A stretch of 64,000 bases of DNA from Vermamoeba vermiformis (taxonomy: Eukaryota > Tubulinea > Echinamoebida). Positions 1 through 9,300 of the stretch are shown one piece after another (within the stretch, counting starts at the first letter, position 1; every line of letters begins with the position of its first letter). The DNA lies in contig JBEWZL010000284.1 in NCBI GenBank assembly GCA_045837725.1, forward strand, positions 37,036 to 101,035, in the 5' to 3' direction. The notes under the pieces were generated by a model. That model saw nothing but the letters and a program-made list of their open reading frames with translations, was not told the DNA's origin and searched no databases. The position numbers were made by a program, and so were the translations under genes.

Positions 1-71
1 GAACAACATGTCACAATTTTTTACCAGCAAGTTACTAATAGCACAAAGCATTGCCAATTTACAAGACCAAA

Positions 72-3027
72 ATGGCAATGGAGATTGATGACGGGTCTTT
101 GAGCTCTTTTAGTATGGACTCGAACGAATCTCCGCTTGATCTGCTCAATTCGGCTGGTAAATAATATTTTAATTATGAAAATAATACGTATTAATTATGA
201 TATAATCGTTAGAAATATCAGCTCGCCCCACAGGCCAAAAAGTAATAAAAAAGCATTTAGACGATTGGATCAAGGAAAAAGAGTCCCTGGCGAGTAAAGA
301 AAGCCCAACTAAGAAATTTAAAACTCTTCATAAAAAAGGAATACCCTCATTGCACGTTGAAGAAGTAAAATCAAATGATCCCAATTTTAAAATGCCTGAA
401 GAGCCCAAGCGCAAGCAAGCAAAGAAGAATGTTACATTCGAAGACAAAACTACAGAAACTAGCTCCTCCAACGTTAAATCTTTTAAGCAGAAAAAACAGA
501 CGAGCCCACAAAAAGATCCCATCCGCACGAACAATACAAACGAAACCACAGAAGAAGAAAAAACGGCAAACCAAGGGACCAATGAAGGCAATGCTAGATC
601 TCCCGGCAAATCTCCAAAGTCAGAAAACAAGGAAGAGCACACGATCTGTCCGCCAGGCTTCATTAACGTTCTGCAATCTCGCATGGTATTTGATTGGTTC
701 AAAGAACTAATGCGGTGTCGCGAAGACTCCATCGGCGTTGGCATGCTGCTCGAGTGCCATTCAACTAACTTTCAAAAGAGCCTTTATTTCGTAAGGAAAA
801 CACACGTGCCCCCGATCCGCCAACTAACATCGTTTTCTAGAAAACCAAATGTGAAGCTTATGGCGGTGATTACTCGAAACTATTAATAGGCATAGGGTTC
901 TTATCGTCCAAATCCACCAAGCCCTATTTCTTGCCGTTCCCCAGAGTTGACTCGACGGACGTTTCCAAGCGGGATGTTGAAGACTTTTTAGTAGAATTCT
1001 TTTCATCGCACGTGCCCAAGTTATGCTACAACGTCAAAGAGTGTCTCAAGATCTTGTATCAATGTGGCTTAGAGTGTAAGTTATACTCTTTGTAACATCG
1101 ATCCAGGCCTAACGGATGCCGTAGTCCATGCAAAACATCTATTAGACCCGATGATTGCAGCGTGGCTCTATAACCCTGACATGGAGTCTTTCGAATTCGA
1201 GCACGTACTGCGCGTTTTCTTTGCGACACAAGAATCAGCCAAAGAAAACATTGAAAAGTTCCTTCAGCAGCGCAACCCGACGCCCACAACCATTGGCAAA
1301 GTGTTCCTTGAAGATTTGATTATCAATTTCAAATTAATGTCGCGGCTAACTGCGCATCTGAACCAGTTAGAGTGCTATCAAGTCTTCAAAGATCAAGAGA
1401 TGCGTGTCGCTCCTCTACTTGCACGTAAGTGCACGAGTCGTTGCGAAGCTCTTTTTAATTATTCATTATTAACAGGCATTGAAACTGTGGGTATATTATA
1501 CAATCGAGACGCTCTTAGCAATCACAAGGCAGAGATTAACGTAAGTCCTCTTGTCTGGGCTACTCGAGTGCTAATGCCACGTGCAGGCGCGAATCGAGAA
1601 GATCAAAACAGACGCACGCAGCAGCGTCGGTTATGAAGTGCCGCTGTCTAGTCCCAAGAAATTAGCGGAGATCCTCTTTCAGAAGTTGCAATTAGCGCCT
1701 GAAGAAAATGCCAACGATGCGTCGAAGAAAAGCAAAAAGAATCACGAGAGCACCGCTGAATCTGTGTTGATGCAACTCAAAGACAAACACGTACTGCCGG
1801 GCCTAATCTTAGAATACCGACACTGGACCAAGCTGTTGTCGACCTTCATTGAATCACTGGAAAAGAAAGCTGTGTTTGACGAGCACGATAAGACTTTCAA
1901 AATCAAAGCGCATTGGGACCAACTAACAGCCACTGGTCGCTTGGCCTCATCCGAACCGGTAAGTTACTCGTGCCTCCTGAACTTCTTACATTACTAACTG
2001 ATGACTAGAACTTGCAAAACTTGCCCAAAGAAGATTATGCCATTTTTGACGGTGACAAGCCTGCGCGCATGATCAATGTGAGAAACGCGTTTGTCTCACG
2101 AGAGGGCTATACGCTCCTGTCAGTGGACTACAGTCAGATTGGTAAGTGTAACGCTTGAGCGCGTGACCACGATATTTAACGTTCTTGTAGAGATGAGAAT
2201 TCTTGCGCACTTATGCGGTGACCCCGCTCTTAACAAGATGATTGTCGCTGGTGAAGATATTCATAAGGCTGTAGCGTCCATTTGGCTTGGCAAATCTCCG
2301 GCACACGTGTCCGATGCTGAACGCGAACAGGCCAAAGAAATAGGCTACGGAATCATATATGGCATGGGTACGTAGTCTTGGTAGTATAAGCTAATGGCTT
2401 ATTATTGTTACCTGTAGGCGCATCGGGTCTCGGACAAAAGTTGAAGATTCCAACACAGCAGGCACAAAAGTTGATCCACGACTTCCTCCAGCGGTTCTCA
2501 GCTGTTCAAAACTTCGTGCGCCAATCTGTAAATAACTGCAAGAAGAATGGTTCGGTGAAAACCTTGACGAATAGGCAAGTAGAGCAAATTCGTCTGCGTG
2601 CTCGGATCTAACCCTCCTGTTACTAGGCGACGCTTATTTGACAAGATTAACGACCGTTCGAACTCAACTCTGGCCTCCAAGCAAGAGAGACAATGCGTGA
2701 ATACAGTCATTCAAGGCACTGCCGCTGATTTGGTAAGTTTACTGATCGTGTCACGCGGTGTCACATCCACTGATTTTTCCGTTCCAGGCGAAGCGGACCA
2801 TGATTGACTTGGATGATATCATATACGCTGACAAGATAGATGCGCGTTTATTAGTTCAGCTGCACGATGAGCTTGTCTACGAGGTCAAGCTGGAAGAGGT
2901 AGATGTGCTCGTGACAGCAATCAAGAAAGTGGTCGCCAAGAGCGGTGGACTGAAAATCAGCGTTCCTACTCCTGTAAATATCTCCGTGGGCCAGAGCTTT
3001 GGTGCGCTAGTGCCTTACAACAAATAG
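72..3027 (+). CDS. Family-A DNA polymerase, Pol nu/theta-like (no helicase part)
   Basis: Eleven exons can be read: 72-156, 222-790, 841-1075, 1107-1424, 1476-1540, 1587-1958, 2009-2141, 2191-2367, 2418-2574, 2627-2732 and 2788-3027. The first third is a basic, low-complexity region. A degenerate 3'-5' exonuclease-like region follows (DPMIAAWLYNPD near 1150). The polymerase domain is intact: motif A DYSQIEMRILAH with the catalytic Asp, motif B REQAKEIGYGIIYGMG, and motif C QLHDEL with the second catalytic Asp. The YGIIYGMG form of motif B is typical of the Pol theta/nu group, which act in translesion synthesis or end joining. No helicase domain is encoded here, so it resembles Pol nu more than full Pol theta; a separate helicase gene upstream of the window cannot be excluded. 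The ATG at 72 is the first in frame. Intron 4 (1076-1106) is only 31 nt and intron 9 (2575-2626) uses a GC donor. Confidence 0.9.
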
Positions 3028-3289
3028 AGCAGATCCAAGTTTGATCCATGCCCTTTTGATGTACGTATCTTAGCTGGTTGTTAAATATGTTCATAGTGCC
3101 TTGTCAATAATACCAAAGCCATAAAGAATCAGTATTTATTAACAAAGTAAGAAGTTGCTAAATTTAGGTGCGATCTGATCAACAAATGCTGATTTTAAAG
3201 ATTTTGTTTATTTATTACATGAAGGTGATTAAAATGTACAAAATGCGCTGCTAAACAGACACTAGCGACTTCGAAGTCATTATGTGGCT

Positions 3290-3454
3290 TCATTTACCAG
3301 TGTTCGATCCAGTTCTGGATTGATAGTTCCAGTACTTCTGAACGTTCTCAGGAGCTTTAGGAGTGCCTTTGCGTACTCGAGTAGCCTCAGGATGCATCCA
3401 GAACATAGTAGTCTTAGTTACTGCTTTGGTGGCGGAAATATTGATCGAGTTCAT
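3290..3454 (-). CDS. Small basic protein, 54 aa, unrecognised
   Basis: A single uninterrupted reading frame encodes 54 residues starting MNSINISATKAV and ending in SRTGSNTGK. It is rich in Lys, Thr and Asn, has two aromatic pairs (MFWMHP, KYWNY) and no obvious membrane segment. The N-terminal dozen residues carry no acidic residue and could be a short mitochondrial presequence, which is inference only. It lies convergent to the polymerase gene with a 260-bp AT-rich gap between the stops. A gypsy-free, compact setting and an even codon pattern support a real gene, but I do not recognise the family. It could be a small subunit of a respiratory or ribosomal complex. Confidence 0.5.
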   Translation of the reverse strand: MNSINISATKAVTKTTMFWMHPEATRVRKGTPKAPENVQKYWNYQSRTGSNTGK

Positions 3455-3806
3455 TGCGCGTAAGTTCAAACTGCTTCTAGTTGTTACTTGAAAGTTATTA
3501 CAATTAACAGTTCTGCTTTGTATTTATTTTATTCAATTTACGATTAAATCTCATTTTATCAATTTTATTTAAGGTCCTACAATGCGAGCATGATATTTCG
3601 TGGATAACACAACACCAAAACGATACCAAAAACACCTTTGTTTTCCTAACCTCGCGATATCTCTTGGTCTCTAATATCTTTAGCCTTTTATGGTAGAATT
3701 GTATCTTCTCGACAATACGTTAATCCATCATCGCGTTATGTCCATCGCACTGCGATTTCTCATGGTACGTTAGTAAATATCAATGGCCATATCTAGAAGC
3801 TATAAC
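3455..3806. other. Intergenic stretch, no gene seen
   Basis: This AT-rich stretch separates the 54-aa gene from the end of the sugar-dehydrogenase-like fragment. I find no convincing exon, RNA gene or repeat in it. It presumably carries the promoter of the 54-aa minus-strand gene. Confidence 0.5.
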
Positions 3807-4440
3807 CTAATACAATAGGTAGAAATGAGTCTGCTGCAGTATTCCCATCAGAATTATTCGCGTATTGATGTTGGTAGCGCCGTTGTTATCTATGTTTAGT
3901 CGTTTAGCGGTTTGCAAACATTACAGTAGTCAAATCGTACCTGTTAGTCTTATTAATCTTTGGTGTGTAGGTTGCGTTGGAGGTTCATCAGGAGGTCCGT
4001 AAATCGGATCTACAACGTAGGTAGCGAAAACATAAGGATTCGCTGCGAAATTTGGCGCGGTCGTCAAGCCAATTAGTCCTTTGTCACCTACAATAACCGT
4101 TAGTATTATTCGCTAAAATTCTGTCATATTCCGTACCTGCATTTTGAAATTCATCTGAAAGGTCTAGCCAAAGGCGTTTTTCTTTTTGCAAGTCGAGCCA
4201 GTAGATCTGACCGTCTTTGTTTCCTATAAACGCCTTTCGAGTGTTATCCGTAAACGCTACTGACACAGGATTTCCAAGGCCGCCAACAACCAGTTCATCA
4301 ACAAACAAGTTGACATCTGGATTCGCTTGCGCTGGTTTGCCAGTGCCACGAATGGCACCGCCTGGACCATCGCTGTTATAGCACGGACACGGATAGTTAG
4401 CCGGATAATTAGCGATGTTGCAGTTTCCCGAGGCGGAGCG
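3807..4440 (-). pseudogene. Truncated glucose/sorbosone dehydrogenase-like fragment
   Basis: Three exon pieces read on the minus strand: about 4126-4440, 3963-4089 and 3807-3905, separated by two GT-AG introns. The protein reads from RSASGNCNIANY through VVGGLGNPVSVAFTD and GDKGLIGLTTAPNFAANP to a stop soon after NINTRIILMGI. The blade pattern (GLxNPVxxAF, KDGQIYWLD, GLIGLTxxPNFAxNPYVF) is that of the six-bladed glucose/sorbosone dehydrogenase propeller, the same superfamily as the HHIP-like gene at 49205. It lacks a signal peptide and the last two thirds of the propeller, with no ATG in a sensible place. It is therefore probably a gene remnant, although a short expressed protein or an exon of a larger unrecognised gene cannot be ruled out. 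Confidence 0.6.
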
Positions 4441-4485
4441 CTGCACAAGCAGGGGAGGAAGTGAATTCAACACCAACCTTGATTA

Positions 4486-4932
4486 TCAGTAATTACTATC
4501 ACCTTGTTCCCCAGTATTAGAACCTCGTAAACCTTGCTTAAACTTGATATATTTGTCCAAGTTGCGTTGGATTCGCTGTTTTTGTTTTTGGGTAACTCGA
4601 CAGTCGGGTTCATTTACTTTAGTACCGTTCCAATGTTCGCTTACTGCTTTTTCTAAAATTTTTAGCCTTCGAGAGGACTAAATAATGAACGAATATTAAT
4701 AATTGGATTTCGAATTTCAATATTTTCGGAATTATGTTATTACCTTTCTCTTAGCCTTTTGTTGATTCTCGAACTCATATAATCGAATAGTGGCATCTAT
4801 TAAATTATTTTTAAGCTCGTCCTCTTTGGTTGCATCCCTATTTGCGACAAATGCATCGATCGCATCTAGCTGCTTTATATTTATTATAGAATATTCGTCG
4901 AATGTTTTGTCGTCGAATGTTGTGTCAGCCAT
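4486..4932 (-). CDS. Small coiled-coil protein, 126 aa, unrecognised
   Basis: Two exons, 4744-4932 and 4486-4677, flank a 66-nt intron with GTAATA donor and TTTAG acceptor. The protein starts MADTTFDDKTFDEYS and has an acidic N-terminal half followed by a charged helical stretch (ELKNNLIDATIRLYEFENQQ, then LKILEKAVSEHW) and a basic tail with many Lys, Arg and Gln. The pattern suggests a helical or short coiled-coil protein acting in a complex. The stop codon lies 45 bp from the sugar-dehydrogenase-like fragment. A possible donor near 4509 would shift the frame if spliced to that fragment, so the two are treated as separate. I do not recognise a family. Confidence 0.55.
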
Positions 4933-4980
4933 TGTTGCCACTTTATTATCGGTATCAATTAATTACAACACTGGCAGGAT

Positions 4981-5404
4981 CTACTTCTCGACGAAGCACT
5001 TGGCACTGTTGAAGAACTGAGTCCAAAAACATTCCTTTTCCACAGGCTGTTCTGGTCGAGTCTCAGGAATGCGCAACATAGTACCATTTGTTACATGTTG
5101 CAGTATTCTGTTCTTGATGTTGAATTGCAGCTCCGTGTGCCATGTCGGAAGATCTTTGGGCAGTGGCATGCTCCAGAGCTCGGTGCACGTTTTCGGCATC
5201 CAAAACACGCAGCACGCTGGCTTGTGCGTAGTAATAGATGTTACGATCTGGGTCATATCTGGACAAGCTCACATCGCCACTGGATGTACTGATCGAGCCT
5301 GAAAAAGTGGACCAGTCAACGACGTGTGGACTGGTACAAGCTCTCTGTCGATGATAATCCTTTCTCTTAAGAAAAGTGAGACGTTGCAACGGCTGTTCGG
5401 ACAT
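4981..5404 (-). CDS. Unrecognised small protein with two alternative frames
   Basis: Starting at the ATG at 5404 (MSEQPLQRLTFLKRKDYHRQ), two continuations are possible. Read straight through, or with a 39-nt intron ending TTTTTCAG, the protein runs in frame to a stop at 5063 (113 or 100 aa) and includes SRYDPDRNIYYYAQASVLRV. With a longer intron of about 79 nt ending at TTGTCCAG, it switches frame and runs to 4981, ending in CFWTQFFNSAKCFVEK. Both frames look protein-like over the same 190 bp, so the sequence alone does not decide. It lies head to head with the Rho GTPase gene, 86 bp between the two start codons, so the two probably share a promoter region. No family is recognised. Confidence 0.4.
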
Positions 5405-6189
5405 TCAATGCAATGGCGATGTCTTTGAAAGACCACTGTACTTTTTACTGTCCAAATTTAAAACCCTTTTACGTTAAGCAGTAGAACACAATGCTACAAG
5501 CTGTAAAATTTACTCTGCTCGGAAATAGAGCAGTAGGCAAGGTAAATACCCAAATTACATTTAGATCTCGCGAGCTCCCGACGAGGATTTAATAATATTA
5601 TTATATTTAGACGTGTTTGATCTTCACTTATAAAGATGGTGCCTTTCCAAGTGACCCTATTCAATCGGTAAGTTATTCAGTGAATTTTTAATTTTTTAAA
5701 TTCAATTTCGATAAACTAACCCATTTTAAAGGGCACAGAAGGGTACGAGGTTAAAGATGTAAGTAATAAAATTCAAAAATAATTAGATTAATTAACGAAA
5801 CCAGGTAACTTTCGCCAATAAGCCAATACATCTCACTTTGTGGGATACATTCGGAGGAGATGACGATGGTAAGTATTAAATACCAACTTTTACATTTCTT
5901 CGAACTGTTTAATCTGAAATTTTCGATTAAGGTGTGGATCGGTATCGTCGGCTCTTTTACACTGACACAGGCACGTATTGAACAAACTAAAAAGTATTCA
6001 AATAATGCTAAATTACTCGTTAGATGTATTCATAGTATGCTTCTCAATAATCAACCGAAAGAGCTTTGCAGAAGTGGAAAACCGGGTAATAATTATTATT
6101 AATTCCTATGCATTCGCATATTAATATTACATCATTATAGTGGGTGCCTGATCTTAAGAAGTATTGGAACGTGCCGTTCATTATTGTAG

Positions 6190-6193
6190 GTAC
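6190..6193. repeat. Left target-site duplication GTAC
   Basis: GTAC at 6190-6193 directly precedes the left LTR and is repeated at 12854-12857 directly after the right LTR. A 4-bp duplication fits a Ty3/gypsy integrase. Removing one copy and the element leaves a continuous GTPase reading frame in the host gene. Confidence 0.9.
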
Positions 6194-6352
6194 TGTAGTG
6201 AGTCGTCCGAGTAAATAATGAGGCGTGGTATTCAGTGTAAGATAAGGCTTAACAAGCCTGATTTTTATTTAGGTATACAAATACAGTTTATCAACCGACG
6301 GAATCACATCTGTGAATCCGCAGCACGTGGAGTGTAGATCTACTCCACTACA
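6194..6352 (-). repeat. Long terminal repeat (3' LTR of the element)
   Basis: This 159-bp copy is identical to 12695-12853. In element orientation it contains an AATAAA-type signal and a small hairpin made of AGGCTT and AAGCCT. The LTR is unusually short for Ty3/gypsy elements. Confidence 0.95.
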
Positions 6353-6368
6353 TTCCTCCCTTCTTTTA
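6353..6368 (-). other. Polypurine tract next to the 3' LTR
   Basis: On the element strand a purine run (AAAAGAAGGGAGGAA) touches the 3' LTR, where plus-strand priming is expected. The same 16 bp occurs once more inside pol at 6863-6878. Confidence 0.8.
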
Positions 6369-6397
6369 ATTGCTCCCCTATATTAGAGTGGTCAGCT

Positions 6398-9300
6398 CTA
6401 TCTTCGACGCTGTGCGTCTTGAATCTCGACGTCAAATGTCTCTTCGAAATTTGCTAGACACGTTCTTAAAAAGTCAATGAACTCGTCATGATTTTTAAGA
6501 GCGGTAATTTGTCTTGCAAAATTTCTTATTCTGTTACTACCGGTAATATTAGGTGAAGTAAAGATATTCTTTAATTCCTTTTTGACAGGTGCTATATTTA
6601 GCGACGGATCCTTATCACGATATTGAACATAAACGTCGACAAGAGCATTATATAGCTCCTTTTTATGTAAAGGTTCGTTCCACGTTTCAATAAACTCTGA
6701 TTTCGGAATTTCAACCGGTGGATTTGGTGCGATATTTTCAGAATAGAATTGTGGTAATTTTTCCTTTACTGGTTCGACTTTATTCTCTACCTTAGGGTAG
6801 TGAATATCATGTATTCGGCGTTTAACGTCCTTAATTAGAGGTTTTAATTCGTTGTTATTCATTTCCTCCCTTCTTTTAGTTAATGATGCTTTTAACGCCT
6901 CTAGTTGATCAATATTACCAGATTCATCTATAATTTTGCGAATAATATCGCTATCCGATAATATTGGTTCATAATCTGTCATTGGAATATCGACGAAATT
7001 CGGATCTGGTACTGGAACTATGTCCTCGACCTGATTCGTAATTTCGCGCATTACTGGTAGCTCTACGTATTGTTTCTCTCCTCTTTCAACGGCAGGGTCA
7101 AAACTGTCGTTCTCGTGTAATGAGACGAATTCTTTAGGAGTACCAAGCACTGAGGTACACGGTTTTAGGCGGTCTACGTGCACTGTCTGCTTGAGTGTCG
7201 TACCATCTGGTTTCATTAATCGATAGTTAACGGGACCTACTATCTCTTTAATCCAGTACGGTCCTGACCATGGTATACTAAGCTTTAATTTAGGTGCGTC
7301 AACACCTCGTGCCGGCCAGTAAAACCACACTCGTTCACCCAACTCGTATGAAACATCTCTTCGATTAAGGTTATAGTACTCCGTCTGTCTTTCACGAGCG
7401 AGTTTGAGTCTATTCGAAACATCTGCGTGCATGTTTTTAATTCTTTCCTTAATGGCTTCGAGACCATTCTTACTACTCGTTAACAATTCTAATGACACAT
7501 CGGGAAACTTAAAGTCAACCAACGGGCGCGGTGAATATGTTCTTAATAACTCGAACGGCGAGTAGCCAGTTGAGGTATGTGGTGTGTCTCGGTATGCGTA
7601 TTGTACGAAGGGTAAGAACAAATCCCAATCACCTTGGTTGTCATGTACGTACATCGATAGCATTACGCACAACGTGTGGTTAAACCTCTCAGTTAAACCA
7701 TTAGTTTGCGGATGATACGATGTCGAAGGAGCATGTTTCACTCCTGACGCTTCAGCTAGCGCCTTAAATACTTGACTCATGAATTGTGAACCACGGTCGG
7801 AGATTATTCTCGACATGGGTCCATATTCTAACAACACTTTCAAGAATTTCTTCGCTACTGTTAACGCAGTAATATCTTTTAAGCGGAAGCAAATAGGGAA
7901 TTTCGTAAAATAGTCAGTGAAGACTAGAATGTATCTATATTTACGTGGTGTCATCGGTAACGGTCCGAGAATATCAACTCCTACTATATCGAACGGGTGT
8001 TTCGCTTCGATGGCTTGCATTTTTCCTGCTTTCAAGACTCGTGGGGTCTTCTTAGCGATACACTTTACGCAACTGCGCACGTGATCACTAATTGATTTGT
8101 ACATTTTCGGCCAAAAATATCTTGATGCGATCAAATCGAATGTCCTTTGAATACCTTGATGGGCACCCAATGGATCATTGTGGAAATAATGCAATATTTC
8201 TTCACGATACTGTTCTGGTACTACGAGTCGAAGTCCAGCTGTCACTGAATGTTTTCGTTGCGGATAGTATCCGTGATACAATACTCCATCAACCATGCAG
8301 TACAGTTCTGATTCAACTAGTATTCTCTTTGCGACGCGTCTATTATTGGGTAAGTGATCGTCTTTCAGATACGCAATAATTTTTCGCAATGTACGATCTT
8401 TGCTTTGCAATTTTGCTAATTCCTTCGGATCAACAGTATCAGCGAATGTATCGTAGGATTGAATAAGGTTAACGGGTAGTCTTGATAACCCGTCAGCGTT
8501 TGCGTTCTGTGCTCCCGGTCGCGCTATCACGTCAAAGTGATAATCGCTCAGTGTCATTCTCCATCGTGCGACTCTACCGTTATGATTTTTGAACGAATCA
8601 ATATGCTCTAACGGTTTGTGATCAGTCATCACGACGAATTTCTGACCGTATAAGTACGCACGAAAGTGTTTAATACTCTCGACCATTGCTAAACACTCTC
8701 GTTCCATGATAGCGTATTTCCTTTCACTATCGGAGAATTTCTTTGAGAAGTACGCGATGGGATGTTCACTATTGTCGTAGTATTGAGTTAATACTCCTCC
8801 CATCCCATAGTCACTCGCATCCACTTGTAGAACGAACGAAACGTTCAATCTTGGGTACGCAAGGACTGGTTGTTTCGCTAACGCTTTCTTTAACCTGTTA
8901 AATGACCGTCTGACATCACTATCAATACAAAAAGGTGCATTCTTACGCAATAATTCGGTTAACGGTCGACTTATGCTGGCATAACCACGAATAAATCGCC
9001 TGTAATAACCTGTCATTCCTAGAAATGCTTTGACATCAGTAACGCTTTGCCATAAATCGATATCTAACTTGTTAATCGCTTCAATCTTTGTCGGATCTGG
9101 CGACACGCCGTTGAAATCAATCTTATGTCCTAGGTACGTAGTACTATCTTCACCGAACGAACACTTGGAACGTTTCAGTTTCAAATTAGCGTTTCTTAGT
9201 CTATCAAATACACATCTAAGATGGACCATGTGTTCTTCGAAAGTTCGTGAGAAAATCAAAATATCATCGATATATACGAGACACATTTTCCAATTCAATC

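Noticed and set aside
4440-4486. Fusion of the small coiled-coil protein to the sugar-dehydrogenase fragment by an intron
   Set aside because: The donor near 4509 and the acceptor at 4441 would join out of frame.
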